Positions 24,438 to 31,929 of a DNA stretch of 39,569 bases are shown here, in pieces (the first letter of the stretch is position 1; the number at the start of each line of letters is the position of its first letter). The notes under the pieces were generated by a model. The model was not told the DNA's origin. It worked only from the letters and a program-made list of their open reading frames with translations, and made no database searches. Location of the stretch: contig URKT01000006.1 of NCBI GenBank assembly GCA_900548495.1, forward strand, positions 1 to 39,569, read 5' to 3'. Position numbers and translations under genes: made by a program. The stretch is from an uncultured Collinsella sp. (lineage in GTDB: Bacteria; Actinomycetota; Coriobacteriia; Coriobacteriales; Coriobacteriaceae).

Positions 24438-25823
24438 CTAATCGATCTTGTTGTTGGTCAGACCGGCACGGAACACGGTGGCGTCGCCATCGGCCTTGCT
24501 CGGATCGTAGAGGTTCAGGGCAGCCACATACATGGCGGCAGCGGTGACCAGGTCATCCTTGTAGGTGACCTCGTTGGGAGCGTGAGCCTGAGACTCGGCA
24601 CCCGGGCCAAAGCCGACGCAGGGGATGCCATAGCGGCCCTGGATGGAAACGCAGTTCGTGGAGAAGGTCCACTTGTCGCACAGAGGGCGACCGGTGCGCT
24701 TGTCCATGCTGGGCTCGCAGCCGATGCGCTCGTCACCAAACATGGCCTTGTGAGCGTCGACGAGGGCCTTGACGTGCGGAGCGGTCTCCTTGTTGATCCA
24801 CGTGGGGAAGTAAGCCTCGGTCTCGTAGACCTCGCCGGTCCAGGACGGACGGTCGTACATGTACATAGAGACCTTCACGTCGTCGCCGTACTTCTTGGCG
24901 GCCGGCAGGTTGCGGATCTCGTCCAGGCAGGACTCCCAGGTCTCACCGGCGGTCATGCGACGGTCGATGGAGATGGCGCAGGAATCGGCCACGGCGCAGC
25001 GGCTGGGGCTGGTGTAGAAGATCTGGCTGACGGTGCAGGTGCCGCGACCCAGGAAGCGGGCGTCCTCGAAGTGCTCGGGGTTGTACTTGGGGTCGAGCAT
25101 CTTGACGAGACCCTTGATGTCGGTCGACTCGTCGCAACCGTTGTTGTTGAGGGCACGGACGTCGGCGATGATGTCGGCCATCTTGTAGATGGCATTGTCG
25201 CCGCGGTCGGGAGCGGAGCCGTGGCAGGAGGTGCCGTGAACGTCGACGCGGATCTCCATGCGGCCGCGGTGACCGCGATAGATGCCGCCGTCGGTGGGCT
25301 CGGTGGAAATGACGAACTCGGGCTTAATGCCGTCCTTGTTGTAGATGTACTGCCAGCACATGCCGTCGCAGTCCTCTTCCTGGACGGTACCGACGACCAT
25401 GATCTTGTAGCCCTCGGGGATGAGGCCCATATCCTTCATCATCTTGGCAGCGTAGGTAGCGGAAGCCATGCCGCCCTCCTGGTCAGAGCCGCCGCGGCCG
25501 TAGATGATCTCGTCGGTCTCGTAGCCCTCATAGGGATCGGCGTCCCAGTTCTCGATGTTGCCGATGCCGACGGTGTCGATGTGGGAGTCGATGGCGATGA
25601 TCTTGTCGCCCTCGCCCATAAAGCCCATGACGTTGCCCAGGCCGTCGACCTTGACCTCGTCATAGCCAAGGCTCTCCATCTCGGCCTTGATGCAAGCGAC
25701 AACCTCGCCCTCCTCGCAGGACTCAGAGGGATGGGAGATCATGGCGCGCAGGAAGCGAGTCATATCAGCACGATGAGACTCAGCAGCAGCCTTGATAGCG
25801 TCGAAATCGAGTTCTTTAGCCAT
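24438..25823 (-). CDS. ygeY: M20-family metallohydrolase YgeY
   Basis: A 461-aa di-zinc hydrolase of the M20/ArgE/DapE type. IIAIDSHIDTVG supplies the first His and Asp, GRGGSDQEGGMAS the bridging Asp, and VVGTVQEEDCDG the Glu-Glu pair. STEPTDGGIYRGHRGRMEI starts the dimerisation domain. YgeY members sit with ygeX and ygeW and are thought to hydrolyse an amide in purine-derived intermediates; specificity is not proven. The ATG follows AAAGGTT. Downstream of dpaL with a 74-nt gap. Confidence 0.9.
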   Translation of the reverse strand: MAKELDFDAIKAAAESHRADMTRFLRAMISHPSESCEEGEVVACIKAEMESLGYDEVKVDGLGNVMGFMGEGDKIIAIDSHIDTVGIGNIENWDADPYEGYETDEIIYGRGGSDQEGGMASATYAAKMMKDMGLIPEGYKIMVVGTVQEEDCDGMCWQYIYNKDGIKPEFVISTEPTDGGIYRGHRGRMEIRVDVHGTSCHGSAPDRGDNAIYKMADIIADVRALNNNGCDESTDIKGLVKMLDPKYNPEHFEDARFLGRGTCTVSQIFYTSPSRCAVADSCAISIDRRMTAGETWESCLDEIRNLPAAKKYGDDVKVSMYMYDRPSWTGEVYETEAYFPTWINKETAPHVKALVDAHKAMFGDERIGCEPSMDKRTGRPLCDKWTFSTNCVSIQGRYGIPCVGFGPGAESQAHAPNEVTYKDDLVTAAAMYVAALNLYDPSKADGDATVFRAGLTNNKID

Positions 25824-25897
25824 TGTTCATAACCTTTCAAACGAAGGAATCTACCTGTGAGGTGACGGAGCGATACCTATTTACTCCGCCCCAACGA

Positions 25898-27112
25898 TTA
25901 GCAAGTGGGATATTCGCCTTCCCAAACAATGCGGCGATACTGGTCGGGATCGGTGTCGCCCTCGGTGGAGAAGCAGAGCACAGAGCTCGTCTTGTCCAGG
26001 CCGATGAGCTCCTTGAGCTCGGCGTACTCGGGATCGAGCATGAGAGTCTCGACCAGGCCGGTGGTCACAGCGCCGGACTCGCCGGAGATGACGCGCGGGT
26101 CGCCCTTCTCGGGAGCGCCCAGGGTGCGCATGCCGCGAGCGGTGACCCAGTCGGGGCAGGACACGAAGGCGGTGGCGTGGTTGCGCAGGATATCCCAGCC
26201 CAGGATGTTGGGCTCGCCGCAGCACAGACCGGCCATGATGGAGGGCATGTCACCGTCCACGATGCGCGGATCGCCGTCGCCGGCGGCAGCGCCCTTGTAC
26301 AGGCAGGCGGCAGGCGCGCACTCAACCACGACGAAGGTGGGCGGGTTATCGGGATACAGGTTGGTGAAGTAGCCCACCACGGCGCCGGCGAGCGAACCCA
26401 CGCCAGCCTGGACAAACACGTGCGTCGGGCGGTTGATGGCCATCTCGCGCAGCTGCTCGGCAGCCTCGGAAGCCATGGTGCCGTAACCCTCCATGATCCA
26501 GGACGGAATCTTCTCGTAGCCCTCCCAGGCGGTGTCCTGAACGATGACGCCGCGCTCGCAGGCATCGGCCTCGGCGGCGGCCATGCGCACGCACTCGTCG
26601 TAGTTGACCTCTTCGATGGTCACCGTGGCGCCCTCGGCCGCGATGTTATCGAAGCGGGGCTTGGTGGAACCCTTGGGCATGTGCACGACGGCCTTCTGGC
26701 CCAGCTTGTTGGCAGCCCATGCCACACCGCGGCCATGGTTGCCGTCGGTGGCGGTAAAGAAGGTAGCCTGGCCAAAGTCCTTGGCAAGCTGATCGGAGGT
26801 CAGGTAATCGAAGGTGCACTCGGCAACGTCCTTGCCAGTCTCGTCGGCAATGTAGTTGGCCATGGCAAACGAACCGCCCAGAACCTTAAAGGCGTTGAGG
26901 CCAAAGCGATAGCTCTCGTCCTTAACGCACAGGTTGGACAGGCCCAGGCGCGCGGCCTGGCCATCCAGGCGGGCAAGCGGAGTGACGGTGTACTGGGGGA
27001 ACGACTGGTGGAAGGCACGGGCCTTCTTCACGTGGTCGAGGCTCATGATTCCCAAGTGCTTATCATCGCTCTTGGGCATCGTGTTGCCCGCCCACTGGAT
27101 CTTATCGGCCAT
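25898..27112 (-). CDS. dpaL: Diaminopropionate ammonia-lyase (YgeX)
   Basis: A 404-aa PLP fold-type II enzyme that converts 2,3-diaminopropionate to pyruvate and two ammonia. The PLP lysine lies in FGLNAFKVLGGS, preceded by LCVKDESYR; the cofactor loop TATDGNHGRGVAW and the glycine-rich FVQAGVGSLAGAV are present. Published work on gut anaerobes links this gene, with ygeY, ygeW and ygeZ, to anaerobic uric acid breakdown. It is the first gene of the minus-strand unit and diverges from the YheO/DauR-type regulator. AAGGAGTTCACCGT precedes the ATG. Confidence 0.94.
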   Translation of the reverse strand: MADKIQWAGNTMPKSDDKHLGIMSLDHVKKARAFHQSFPQYTVTPLARLDGQAARLGLSNLCVKDESYRFGLNAFKVLGGSFAMANYIADETGKDVAECTFDYLTSDQLAKDFGQATFFTATDGNHGRGVAWAANKLGQKAVVHMPKGSTKPRFDNIAAEGATVTIEEVNYDECVRMAAAEADACERGVIVQDTAWEGYEKIPSWIMEGYGTMASEAAEQLREMAINRPTHVFVQAGVGSLAGAVVGYFTNLYPDNPPTFVVVECAPAACLYKGAAAGDGDPRIVDGDMPSIMAGLCCGEPNILGWDILRNHATAFVSCPDWVTARGMRTLGAPEKGDPRVISGESGAVTTGLVETLMLDPEYAELKELIGLDKTSSVLCFSTEGDTDPDQYRRIVWEGEYPTC

Positions 27113-27204
27113 ACGGTGAACTCCTTAAGTCCTCTCTTGCCGGCCCCCGCATACGCGTTTCAGCCCATTCCCATTCATGCGACTGAACTTTTATGTGGAT
27201 GCCA

Positions 27205-27219
27205 AACAAAAAGTTTGTT
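27205..27219. promoter_or_regulatory. Candidate operator 1 (AACAAA-N3-TTTGTT)
   Basis: AACAAAAAGTTTGTT is a perfect 6+3+6 inverted repeat, 92 nt upstream of dpaL. With its twin at 27256-27270 it lies in the 277-nt region between divergent dpaL and the regulator gene. The likely ligand is the adjacent YheO/DauR-like protein. Confidence 0.7.
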
Positions 27220-27255
27220 AGCACTGTTCTATCACACTTTTTGATTGGAAAACCT

Positions 27256-27270
27256 AACAAATTGTTTGTT
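27256..27270. promoter_or_regulatory. Candidate operator 2 (AACAAA-N3-TTTGTT)
   Basis: AACAAATTGTTTGTT has the same half-sites as operator 1. The centres are 51 bp apart, close to five helical turns, so proteins at both sites would lie on the same face of the DNA, as in cooperative binding or looping. Confidence 0.7.
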
Positions 27271-27389
27271 GCCGTAATCGGTACTTTTTCGCCGCCGAAC
27301 GGTCATGAATTGCCTTGTTGATGGATTTATTTGCGGTCAAGTGTGGTTTATGGCAAAGTGTGCCCAAACTAATTTTTAGGAAGGCACCC

Positions 27390-28043
27390 ATGACCCCCGC
27401 ACAGATTGAGTTTTACAAGCGCCTCGCACACGGCCTGGCGCTCCAATTTGGCCCCAACTGCGAAGTCGTCGTCCACGATCTGGAGACCGAGGACGTGGAC
27501 CACTCCATCGTAGTGATCGAAAACGGCCACGTCAGCGGGCGCAAACTGGGTGACGGCCCCAGCCATATTGTGTTTGAGTCCATGCACGAGGGCACCACCG
27601 ACGTGCACGACCGCGAGCCATACCTCACCAAAACCACCGATGGCAAGCTGCTCAAGTCCTCTACCATCTTTATCCGCAACGACGAGGGCAAGCCCGTCGG
27701 CATTTTGGGCATTAACTTTGACATTACGCTCATGAAGGCTTTTGAGCGTTCGCTCGATGCCTTTACCGGCACCGGCGGCACGGGCTACACCGAGCCCGAG
27801 CCCATTACCAAGAACATCGGCGACCTGCTCGAGGACCTGCTGCACGAGTGCGAGCAGTTTGTGGGCAAGCCCGCGGCACTCATGACCAAAGACGAGCGCA
27901 TTCGTGCCATTGGCTACCTCGACCGTCGCGGTGCCTTCCTCATTTCCAAGTCGAGCGAGCGCGCCTGCGAGTTCTTTGGCATCTCCAAGTACAGCTTCTA
28001 TAGCTACCTCAATGAGGCCAAGGCGGCGGCCGGCGACAAGTAG
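27390..28043 (+). CDS. YheO/DauR-type PAS-HTH transcriptional regulator
   Basis: A 217-aa regulator. The N-terminal YheO-like PAS domain includes NCEVVVHDLETEDVDHSIVVIENGHVSGR and STIFIRNDEGKPVGILGINFDIT. The C-terminal DauR-like HTH includes RRGAFLISKSSERACEFFGISKYSFYSYL. Family members such as DauR respond to small metabolites and control neighbouring amino-acid catabolic genes. Divergent transcription from dpaL and the pair of palindromes between them suggest it regulates dpaL-ygeY-ygeW. The ATG at 27390 follows AGGAAGG; the open frame begins 25 codons earlier inside the promoter region. Confidence 0.85.
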   Translation: MTPAQIEFYKRLAHGLALQFGPNCEVVVHDLETEDVDHSIVVIENGHVSGRKLGDGPSHIVFESMHEGTTDVHDREPYLTKTTDGKLLKSSTIFIRNDEGKPVGILGINFDITLMKAFERSLDAFTGTGGTGYTEPEPITKNIGDLLEDLLHECEQFVGKPAALMTKDERIRAIGYLDRRGAFLISKSSERACEFFGISKYSFYSYLNEAKAAAGDK

Positions 28044-28166
28044 GCACTCGCCTGGATTGCCCCTCCCCTTTTGGGCGCGAGTTCTGGAAAGCACGAATCC
28101 AAGACCGAGCCGCTTGGGAAGTTCCATATAATCGATGTCATTAGTATTTCGAAAGGATGGGACAGA

Positions 28167-29153
28167 ATGGCGTTGAGCAAGGCATCATGCACCGGTCGCG
28201 GATTGATTCCGGCAATTGGTGGACATGTGCACCGCATGTTCGATGAGGGTGAAGACGACCTGTTTTCGCTGAGCCTTGACGACGTGATGGATGATCGCCC
28301 GTGGACCGCCGACGAACTCATGGGCGGCGGGGCTCGCCCGTCAAACCCCAATCCCGCGCTTGCGCCTAAGCCCGCATCTGCGCCGACTCCTGCGCAGTCG
28401 CCTGTTTCGGCGCCCGCGCCTACGCCCGCACCCACTTCGGCGCCCACGCCCGCTCCCCGCCCCGCAAGCGACCCGTCCGAGACGGCGGCATTTCTCGCTG
28501 CAGCGACGCAGGGCAAATCGGCCGACAGCACTGTTATGTACAGCGCCCAGCAGTTGCCTGTTCCTGCGGCACGCAAGCCTCCGGTCGCAAGGCTCGATGA
28601 GCCCGTTGCCCATCAAGTTGCCTACGATTCCTGGGCTGCAGCCGATCTGGATGAGACCTCTACCGGCATGCCGGCGCTCGATGTTCCAGTTAACCCGCTT
28701 TTTGCCGCCGACACGAGCGCCGCGGGCTATGAGGGCGGTGCGACATATTCCGATTATTCCGATGGCCATGCTGGCACCGGTCGCATCGAGACCGAGGATT
28801 ATGGCACCGCATCGAGCGATTATCTCAACGATCCGTACGCCGCCACGCCTGCACCGGAATATGACCCGGAGGCCGCATCCGCGCCGGCGTATACCAAAAG
28901 CACGGGCGAAGAGCGCTTCGCCGATTATTACGTCGAGGAAAAGGCGCTGCGTTTCTCGGAATTTCCGCAGGCAGTCAAGGTTGCCTTTATCGCCATTATC
29001 ATTGCCCTGCTCGGCGTCATTGCGTTTGAGGGATTCCAGCTGTTCCGCGGCCCCACCGCGTCCGAATCGGCAACGCAGCAAAAAGAGGACGACAACCAGT
29101 ACCTGGACATTAACACCCTCAAGGGCGACCCCAACGACGGGGACGATGAGTAG
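28167..29153 (+). CDS. Low-complexity single-pass membrane protein, function unknown
   Basis: Not recognised. The 328-aa protein has an acidic N-terminal section (FDEGEDDLFSLSLDDVMDD, then PWTADELMGGG), a Pro/Ala/Thr/Ser repeat region (about residues 53-105) and a Tyr/Asp/Ala-rich section. One membrane helix follows at about 270-293 (VKVAFIAIIIALLGVIAF), then a short acidic tail ending NDGDDE. No signal peptide is present, so the long N-terminal part is probably cytoplasmic. It resembles actinobacterial proteins with a disordered cytoplasmic region and C-terminal anchor. The ATG at 28167 has AAAGGA upstream. Same strand as the regulator, 123 nt downstream. Confidence 0.7.
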   Translation: MALSKASCTGRGLIPAIGGHVHRMFDEGEDDLFSLSLDDVMDDRPWTADELMGGGARPSNPNPALAPKPASAPTPAQSPVSAPAPTPAPTSAPTPAPRPASDPSETAAFLAAATQGKSADSTVMYSAQQLPVPAARKPPVARLDEPVAHQVAYDSWAAADLDETSTGMPALDVPVNPLFAADTSAAGYEGGATYSDYSDGHAGTGRIETEDYGTASSDYLNDPYAATPAPEYDPEAASAPAYTKSTGEERFADYYVEEKALRFSEFPQAVKVAFIAIIIALLGVIAFEGFQLFRGPTASESATQQKEDDNQYLDINTLKGDPNDGDDE

Positions 29154-29298
29154 CGAGAGCTGAAGGCGGCCGCAGGATCCCGCATCCAGCGCCGGCTTCT
29201 AAGTGCTGTTTTGTCATCCAGCTACACTTTTGGTATGTAAAATAAGTAGTTGGAAAAAATCAAAAGCTGTTTCGATTATCGGCCTAATACAACCATTA

Positions 29299-29325
29299 TT
29301 CCAACCAATGGTTTTAGAAACGGTA
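29299..29325. repeat. Imperfect direct repeat, left of the HEPN-like module
   Basis: TTCCAACCAATGGTTTTAG then AAACGGTA closely resembles ATCCAACCATTGGCTTAAC then AAAACGGTA at 30438-30464. The two copies lie on either side of the two-gene HEPN-like unit. The 191-nt gap around the left copy (29154-29344) is A/T-rich and holds no gene; it also contains AACCATT...AATGGTT as an inverted repeat. Confidence 0.4.
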
Positions 29326-29344
29326 TTTAGCGGTTCCCAACCAT

Positions 29345-29980
29345 TTATTTACCGTTCTCGACAATACAATCAAAGTCAATCAGTTCAAGCTGCTCTACGA
29401 ATTTCTCCAAATACGAAACGACTTCCTCGTTGTTGACGAATAGCGGCCTGTCCTGCGTTAGCCTGCCTGATTTGTCCTGCGGATAGCGGAGGCTGATGCC
29501 GTTGTTATCGATGTCAGCAACGGCTTTTACGAAAGCACCCATGTTCTTGATGGTTCTATTGTCCTCACGGCACTTTTGCCTCGGAAACCTTGAGAGCAAA
29601 GAGTTCCACAAGCTCGTGAGGCCGTGATCTCTCTTAGGCTCAGCTCCACACCTTTTTATCGCCCTTTTAATTGCAAGCTCAATACAGTGCCTTGTGAGGA
29701 ACATTACCGGAATCGCGTAGGAATACTCCAGCATCAAATACATACCAGGCTTGTCAATTGCTTTCCTCCCAGCGGCCGCAAGCTCCTTTGCGGCATTGAG
29801 GAAAGATCGCATGAACTCATCATCGAACTTATCGGCTTTAAACTCGTCCTTCATCAAGGCAGACGAGTCCAACAGCGAGAAATCCCTCAAAGTGGGGTCG
29901 TTGAAGCCATCCATCTGAGACTTCATGACTTGTTGGCTCATGTATTTAGGAAACACATGGTCATTGAACACACTCTCCAT
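29345..29980 (-). CDS. HEPN-like helical protein, possible RNase or toxin
   Basis: A 211-aa, mostly helical protein. The segment MFLTRHCIELAIKRAIKRC followed by RDHGLTSLWNSLL, and later ISLRYPQDKSG, resembles a family of HEPN-fold proteins often found in defence and phage-related loci. The canonical HEPN RNase motif R-x4-6-H is not clearly present, so enzymatic activity is uncertain. Its start overlaps the stop of the 128-aa gene by one base (TGATG), implying coupled translation, as in toxin-antitoxin or effector-sensor pairs. Codon use is more A/T-rich than in the purine cluster. The family call is by eye only. Confidence 0.5.
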   Translation of the reverse strand: MESVFNDHVFPKYMSQQVMKSQMDGFNDPTLRDFSLLDSSALMKDEFKADKFDDEFMRSFLNAAKELAAAGRKAIDKPGMYLMLEYSYAIPVMFLTRHCIELAIKRAIKRCGAEPKRDHGLTSLWNSLLSRFPRQKCREDNRTIKNMGAFVKAVADIDNNGISLRYPQDKSGRLTQDRPLFVNNEEVVSYLEKFVEQLELIDFDCIVENGK

Positions 29981-30366
29981 CAGAGAATCTCTCCCGTTTT
30001 CGCGTCTATCTTCGCTCCCGACCTCGAGCCGATGAACTCATCCACCATCTCGTCGTCGCGGTCGGGCTCGGTCACGAAGAGCGGTCCCGGGACGTCGACG
30101 CGCGGGCCAATCGTCAGGCCGTTGCTCGCGATGATGCAATCGAGGTTCTGTCTACGGTGGAGCGTGCGGGCCCGTAGTGTGTCGAAGGAATAGCCCCGGC
30201 CCCGCACGTCAGTCTCGTTGATGAGCCTGTTGGCGCTCTCGGCGTAGCCGTTCGAGATGCGGCTCGGGCAGTTCCCAGTAGTGTCGGTGGGGCGTAACAC
30301 ATCGTGCACGTAGTTGGCGATACCCAAAATCTCGTTCACGTAGTCGAACGCGGACTTCTCGACCAT
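29980..30366 (-). CDS. Unknown 128-aa protein coupled to the HEPN-like gene
   Basis: Not recognised. The acidic C-terminal half (VTEPDRDDEMVDEFIG) and a basic middle (RARTLHRRQNLD) are the main visible features. There is no membrane segment and no nucleotidyltransferase GSxxxxxSDxD motif, so it is not an MNT antitoxin. AGGAAGGACC precedes the ATG. A CTCTGGC/GCCAGAG hairpin (30377-30403) overlaps the ribosome binding site region and could control initiation. First gene of a two-gene unit with the HEPN-like protein; it may be the partner, sensor or antidote. Confidence 0.6.
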   Translation of the reverse strand: MVEKSAFDYVNEILGIANYVHDVLRPTDTTGNCPSRISNGYAESANRLINETDVRGRGYSFDTLRARTLHRRQNLDCIIASNGLTIGPRVDVPGPLFVTEPDRDDEMVDEFIGSRSGAKIDAKTGEIL

Positions 30367-30437
30367 GGTCCTTCCTCTCTGGCAAAGACGATTTCAGCCA
30401 GAGATTTTACAAGTTCAATGAGTTGCTTCGCTTTAAA

Positions 30438-30464
30438 TCCAACCATTGGCTTAACAAAACGGTA
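30438..30464. repeat. Imperfect direct repeat, right of the HEPN-like module
   Basis: Right-hand partner of 29299-29325, upstream of the 128-aa gene. Both copies share TCCAACCA-TTGG-like and AAACGGTA blocks. They may be traces of module insertion or shared regulatory sites. Confidence 0.4.
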
Positions 30465-30519
30465 GGATGCTTTCTTCAACCAGAAAACTAACAAACCCAA
30501 CCAGTTATTTTATATACCC

Positions 30520-30633
30520 TATACTTTTCCGGATAATTTACCTATCGAATTAGACACTTTTTCCGAAGTTTTAAGGTGCCTATTTCGACACTTTTCCGTA
30601 CTTTTACACGGCTGATTTCGACACTTTTCCGAA
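30520..30633. repeat. Four-copy direct-repeat array, 33-34 bp period
   Basis: Copies of (TTTCGAC)ACTTTTCCG have their ACTTT(T)TCC cores at 30523, 30556, 30590 and 30623, i.e. steps of 33, 34 and 33 bp. Copies 3 and 4 share TTTCGACACTTTTCCG exactly; copies 1 and 2 are more diverged. The intervening sequences differ. The form is like the multiple transposase-binding repeats at IS21-family ends, or an iteron/operator array. No istA or istB gene is present. The 483-nt gap 30367-30849 holds no other gene. Confidence 0.7.
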
Positions 30634-30731
30634 TGAAAGCCGAATAATCACTTGGAAAACCAACGCCGTTCACGCGTCATTTCGCAGGCGGCGCTTGATT
30701 TCTGTCCGTGCGCGCTGATAGACTCCATCTT

Positions 30732-30755
30732 GCCCGCAAGGAGCGGGCGCGTTTT
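30732..30755 (+). terminator. Terminator-like hairpin
   Basis: GCCCGC-AAGGA-GCGGGC followed by GCGTTTT. It lies about 95 nt upstream of the 140-aa gene and could end transcription entering from the repeat array; the U tract is short. Confidence 0.5.
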
Positions 30756-30849
30756 ATCCAGAGTCGGGGTAGAGAGTTGGCTCCACGATCCCGACGCCAA
30801 CCGGCCAAGAGGCACGGTGGCCCTGCCAACATCGATGAAAGGAGTCCGT

Positions 30850-31272
30850 ATGGACAATTTCTCCGTGCGCAGTGAGCGCAACTTCCACAACCTGGTCGCA
30901 CAGCCAAAACGCATGCATCTTCTGGACAAGCCGAACGGCTACGCCTCGGCCATGGTCAAGAGCAGTCTCTCCCACCAGATGCGCTTTACGGTGCAGCAGC
31001 TCGAGGAAGAGCTCTGTGCTGCTGGCAATCCGCATGTGCTGCAGATTAAGCTGTTCGGAGACGACTCGCGTGAGCCGTCTAGCTGGAAGCTCTTTGCCGA
31101 CGGCGCGTGCGTTGCGGACGGATCCGGCGCCTTTGCCCGCGAGTGCTTCTGCGAGGGCGCCGAGGTGTTTTTGGACTTGTGCCGAGATGCCGTACGCACA
31201 GCTGAGCTGCGCCAATGGAGCCAAAGGGAGTACGAGCTGCTGAGTGCGGTGCGCGGGATTGCGGGAGTGTAG
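30850..31272 (+). CDS. Unknown 140-aa protein
   Basis: Not recognised. The ATG at 30850 is directly preceded by AAAGGAG, so translation from here is well supported; the open frame upstream (from 30652) lacks a ribosome binding site. Visible features are a compact mixed sequence with MRFTVQQLEEELCAAG and a C-terminal helix (RQWSQREYELLSAVRGI). There is no signal peptide or membrane segment. G/C-rich codon use matches the chromosomal core rather than the restriction operon. Its neighbours are mobile remnants. Confidence 0.65.
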   Translation: MDNFSVRSERNFHNLVAQPKRMHLLDKPNGYASAMVKSSLSHQMRFTVQQLEEELCAAGNPHVLQIKLFGDDSREPSSWKLFADGACVADGSGAFARECFCEGAEVFLDLCRDAVRTAELRQWSQREYELLSAVRGIAGV

Positions 31273-31395
31273 ACGAAAGCGGTGACGCATTACTTCTTTC
31301 GCAAATTGACAACCGCATAGCGGAACACGGCCCGCGCCCCGTCATGTGATTTCTAGCGACCAAACAACGAATCGCCGACGAAGGTGGCATGGGCC

Positions 31396-31823
31396 GTGAC
31401 CGCGAACATCGCATCGGTCGACGAGGAGTCGCTGCGCAATGACATAGAGAATCTGATGAGGAAGACCGTCGAGGAGACGCCCGACGCACCGCTCGACGAG
31501 TAGGCGTCCGAGCTCCGGCGTGCGGCTCGTCACCGGCGACAAGTGAACGGGGATGCTCGGTGCGCTCGAGGAGCTCTTCCCCGGGGCCCGCCACCAGCGC
31601 AGCACAGTGCATTTCTATCGTAACGTACTGGGGCGGGTGCCCATGACCAGGCGGAAGGCAGCGGCGCGCATGCTGAAGGCGATCCACGTGCAGGAATCGC
31701 GCGAGACATGTGCCAAAAAGGCCGAGAGGTGGCGGAGTGGGTCACGAGCGGGACAAGAGGAGGTACCTTGATATGTCGAAGCTGGAGGAGATGGACAGGC
31801 CGAACAAGACGGTAGGAGACTAG
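31396..31823 (+). pseudogene. Decayed IS256/Mutator-family transposase
   Basis: Three pieces of an IS256-type transposase remain. The N-terminal piece is NIASVDEESLRNDIENLMRKTVEE (31405 on), ending in an in-frame TAG at 31501. The core piece RLVTGDK-stop-TGMLGALEELFPGARHQ..STVHFYRNVLGRVP..MLKAIHVQES lies in another frame. The C-terminal tail DKRRYLDMSKLEEMDRPNK ends at 31823. Most of the catalytic DDE region is deleted and frames shift between pieces, so it cannot be active. It marks past transposon activity beside the restriction operon. The 31824-31929 stretch shows nothing recognisable. Confidence 0.8.
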
Positions 31824-31929
31824 AGCATGACGAGGACGGGGCCGAATAAATCAATTTGCGAGAGAATCTTGAAGGTACCGCCGTTGTTGGTCAGAGCGCG
31901 AACGCGTCACAAAGGAATGATTGCAAAGG

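Noticed and set aside
29345..30366. HEPN-MNT toxin-antitoxin pair
   Set aside because: The 128-aa partner lacks the GSxxxxxSDxD nucleotidyltransferase motif, and a clear R-x4-6-H is missing in the HEPN-like protein.
30520..30633. CRISPR array
   Set aside because: Only four diverged short repeats (about 9-17 bp), non-uniform spacers of similar A/T-rich sequence and no cas genes.
31396..31823. Functional IS256-family insertion sequence
   Set aside because: Internal stops, frame changes and loss of most of the catalytic region; no intact terminal inverted repeats found by eye.
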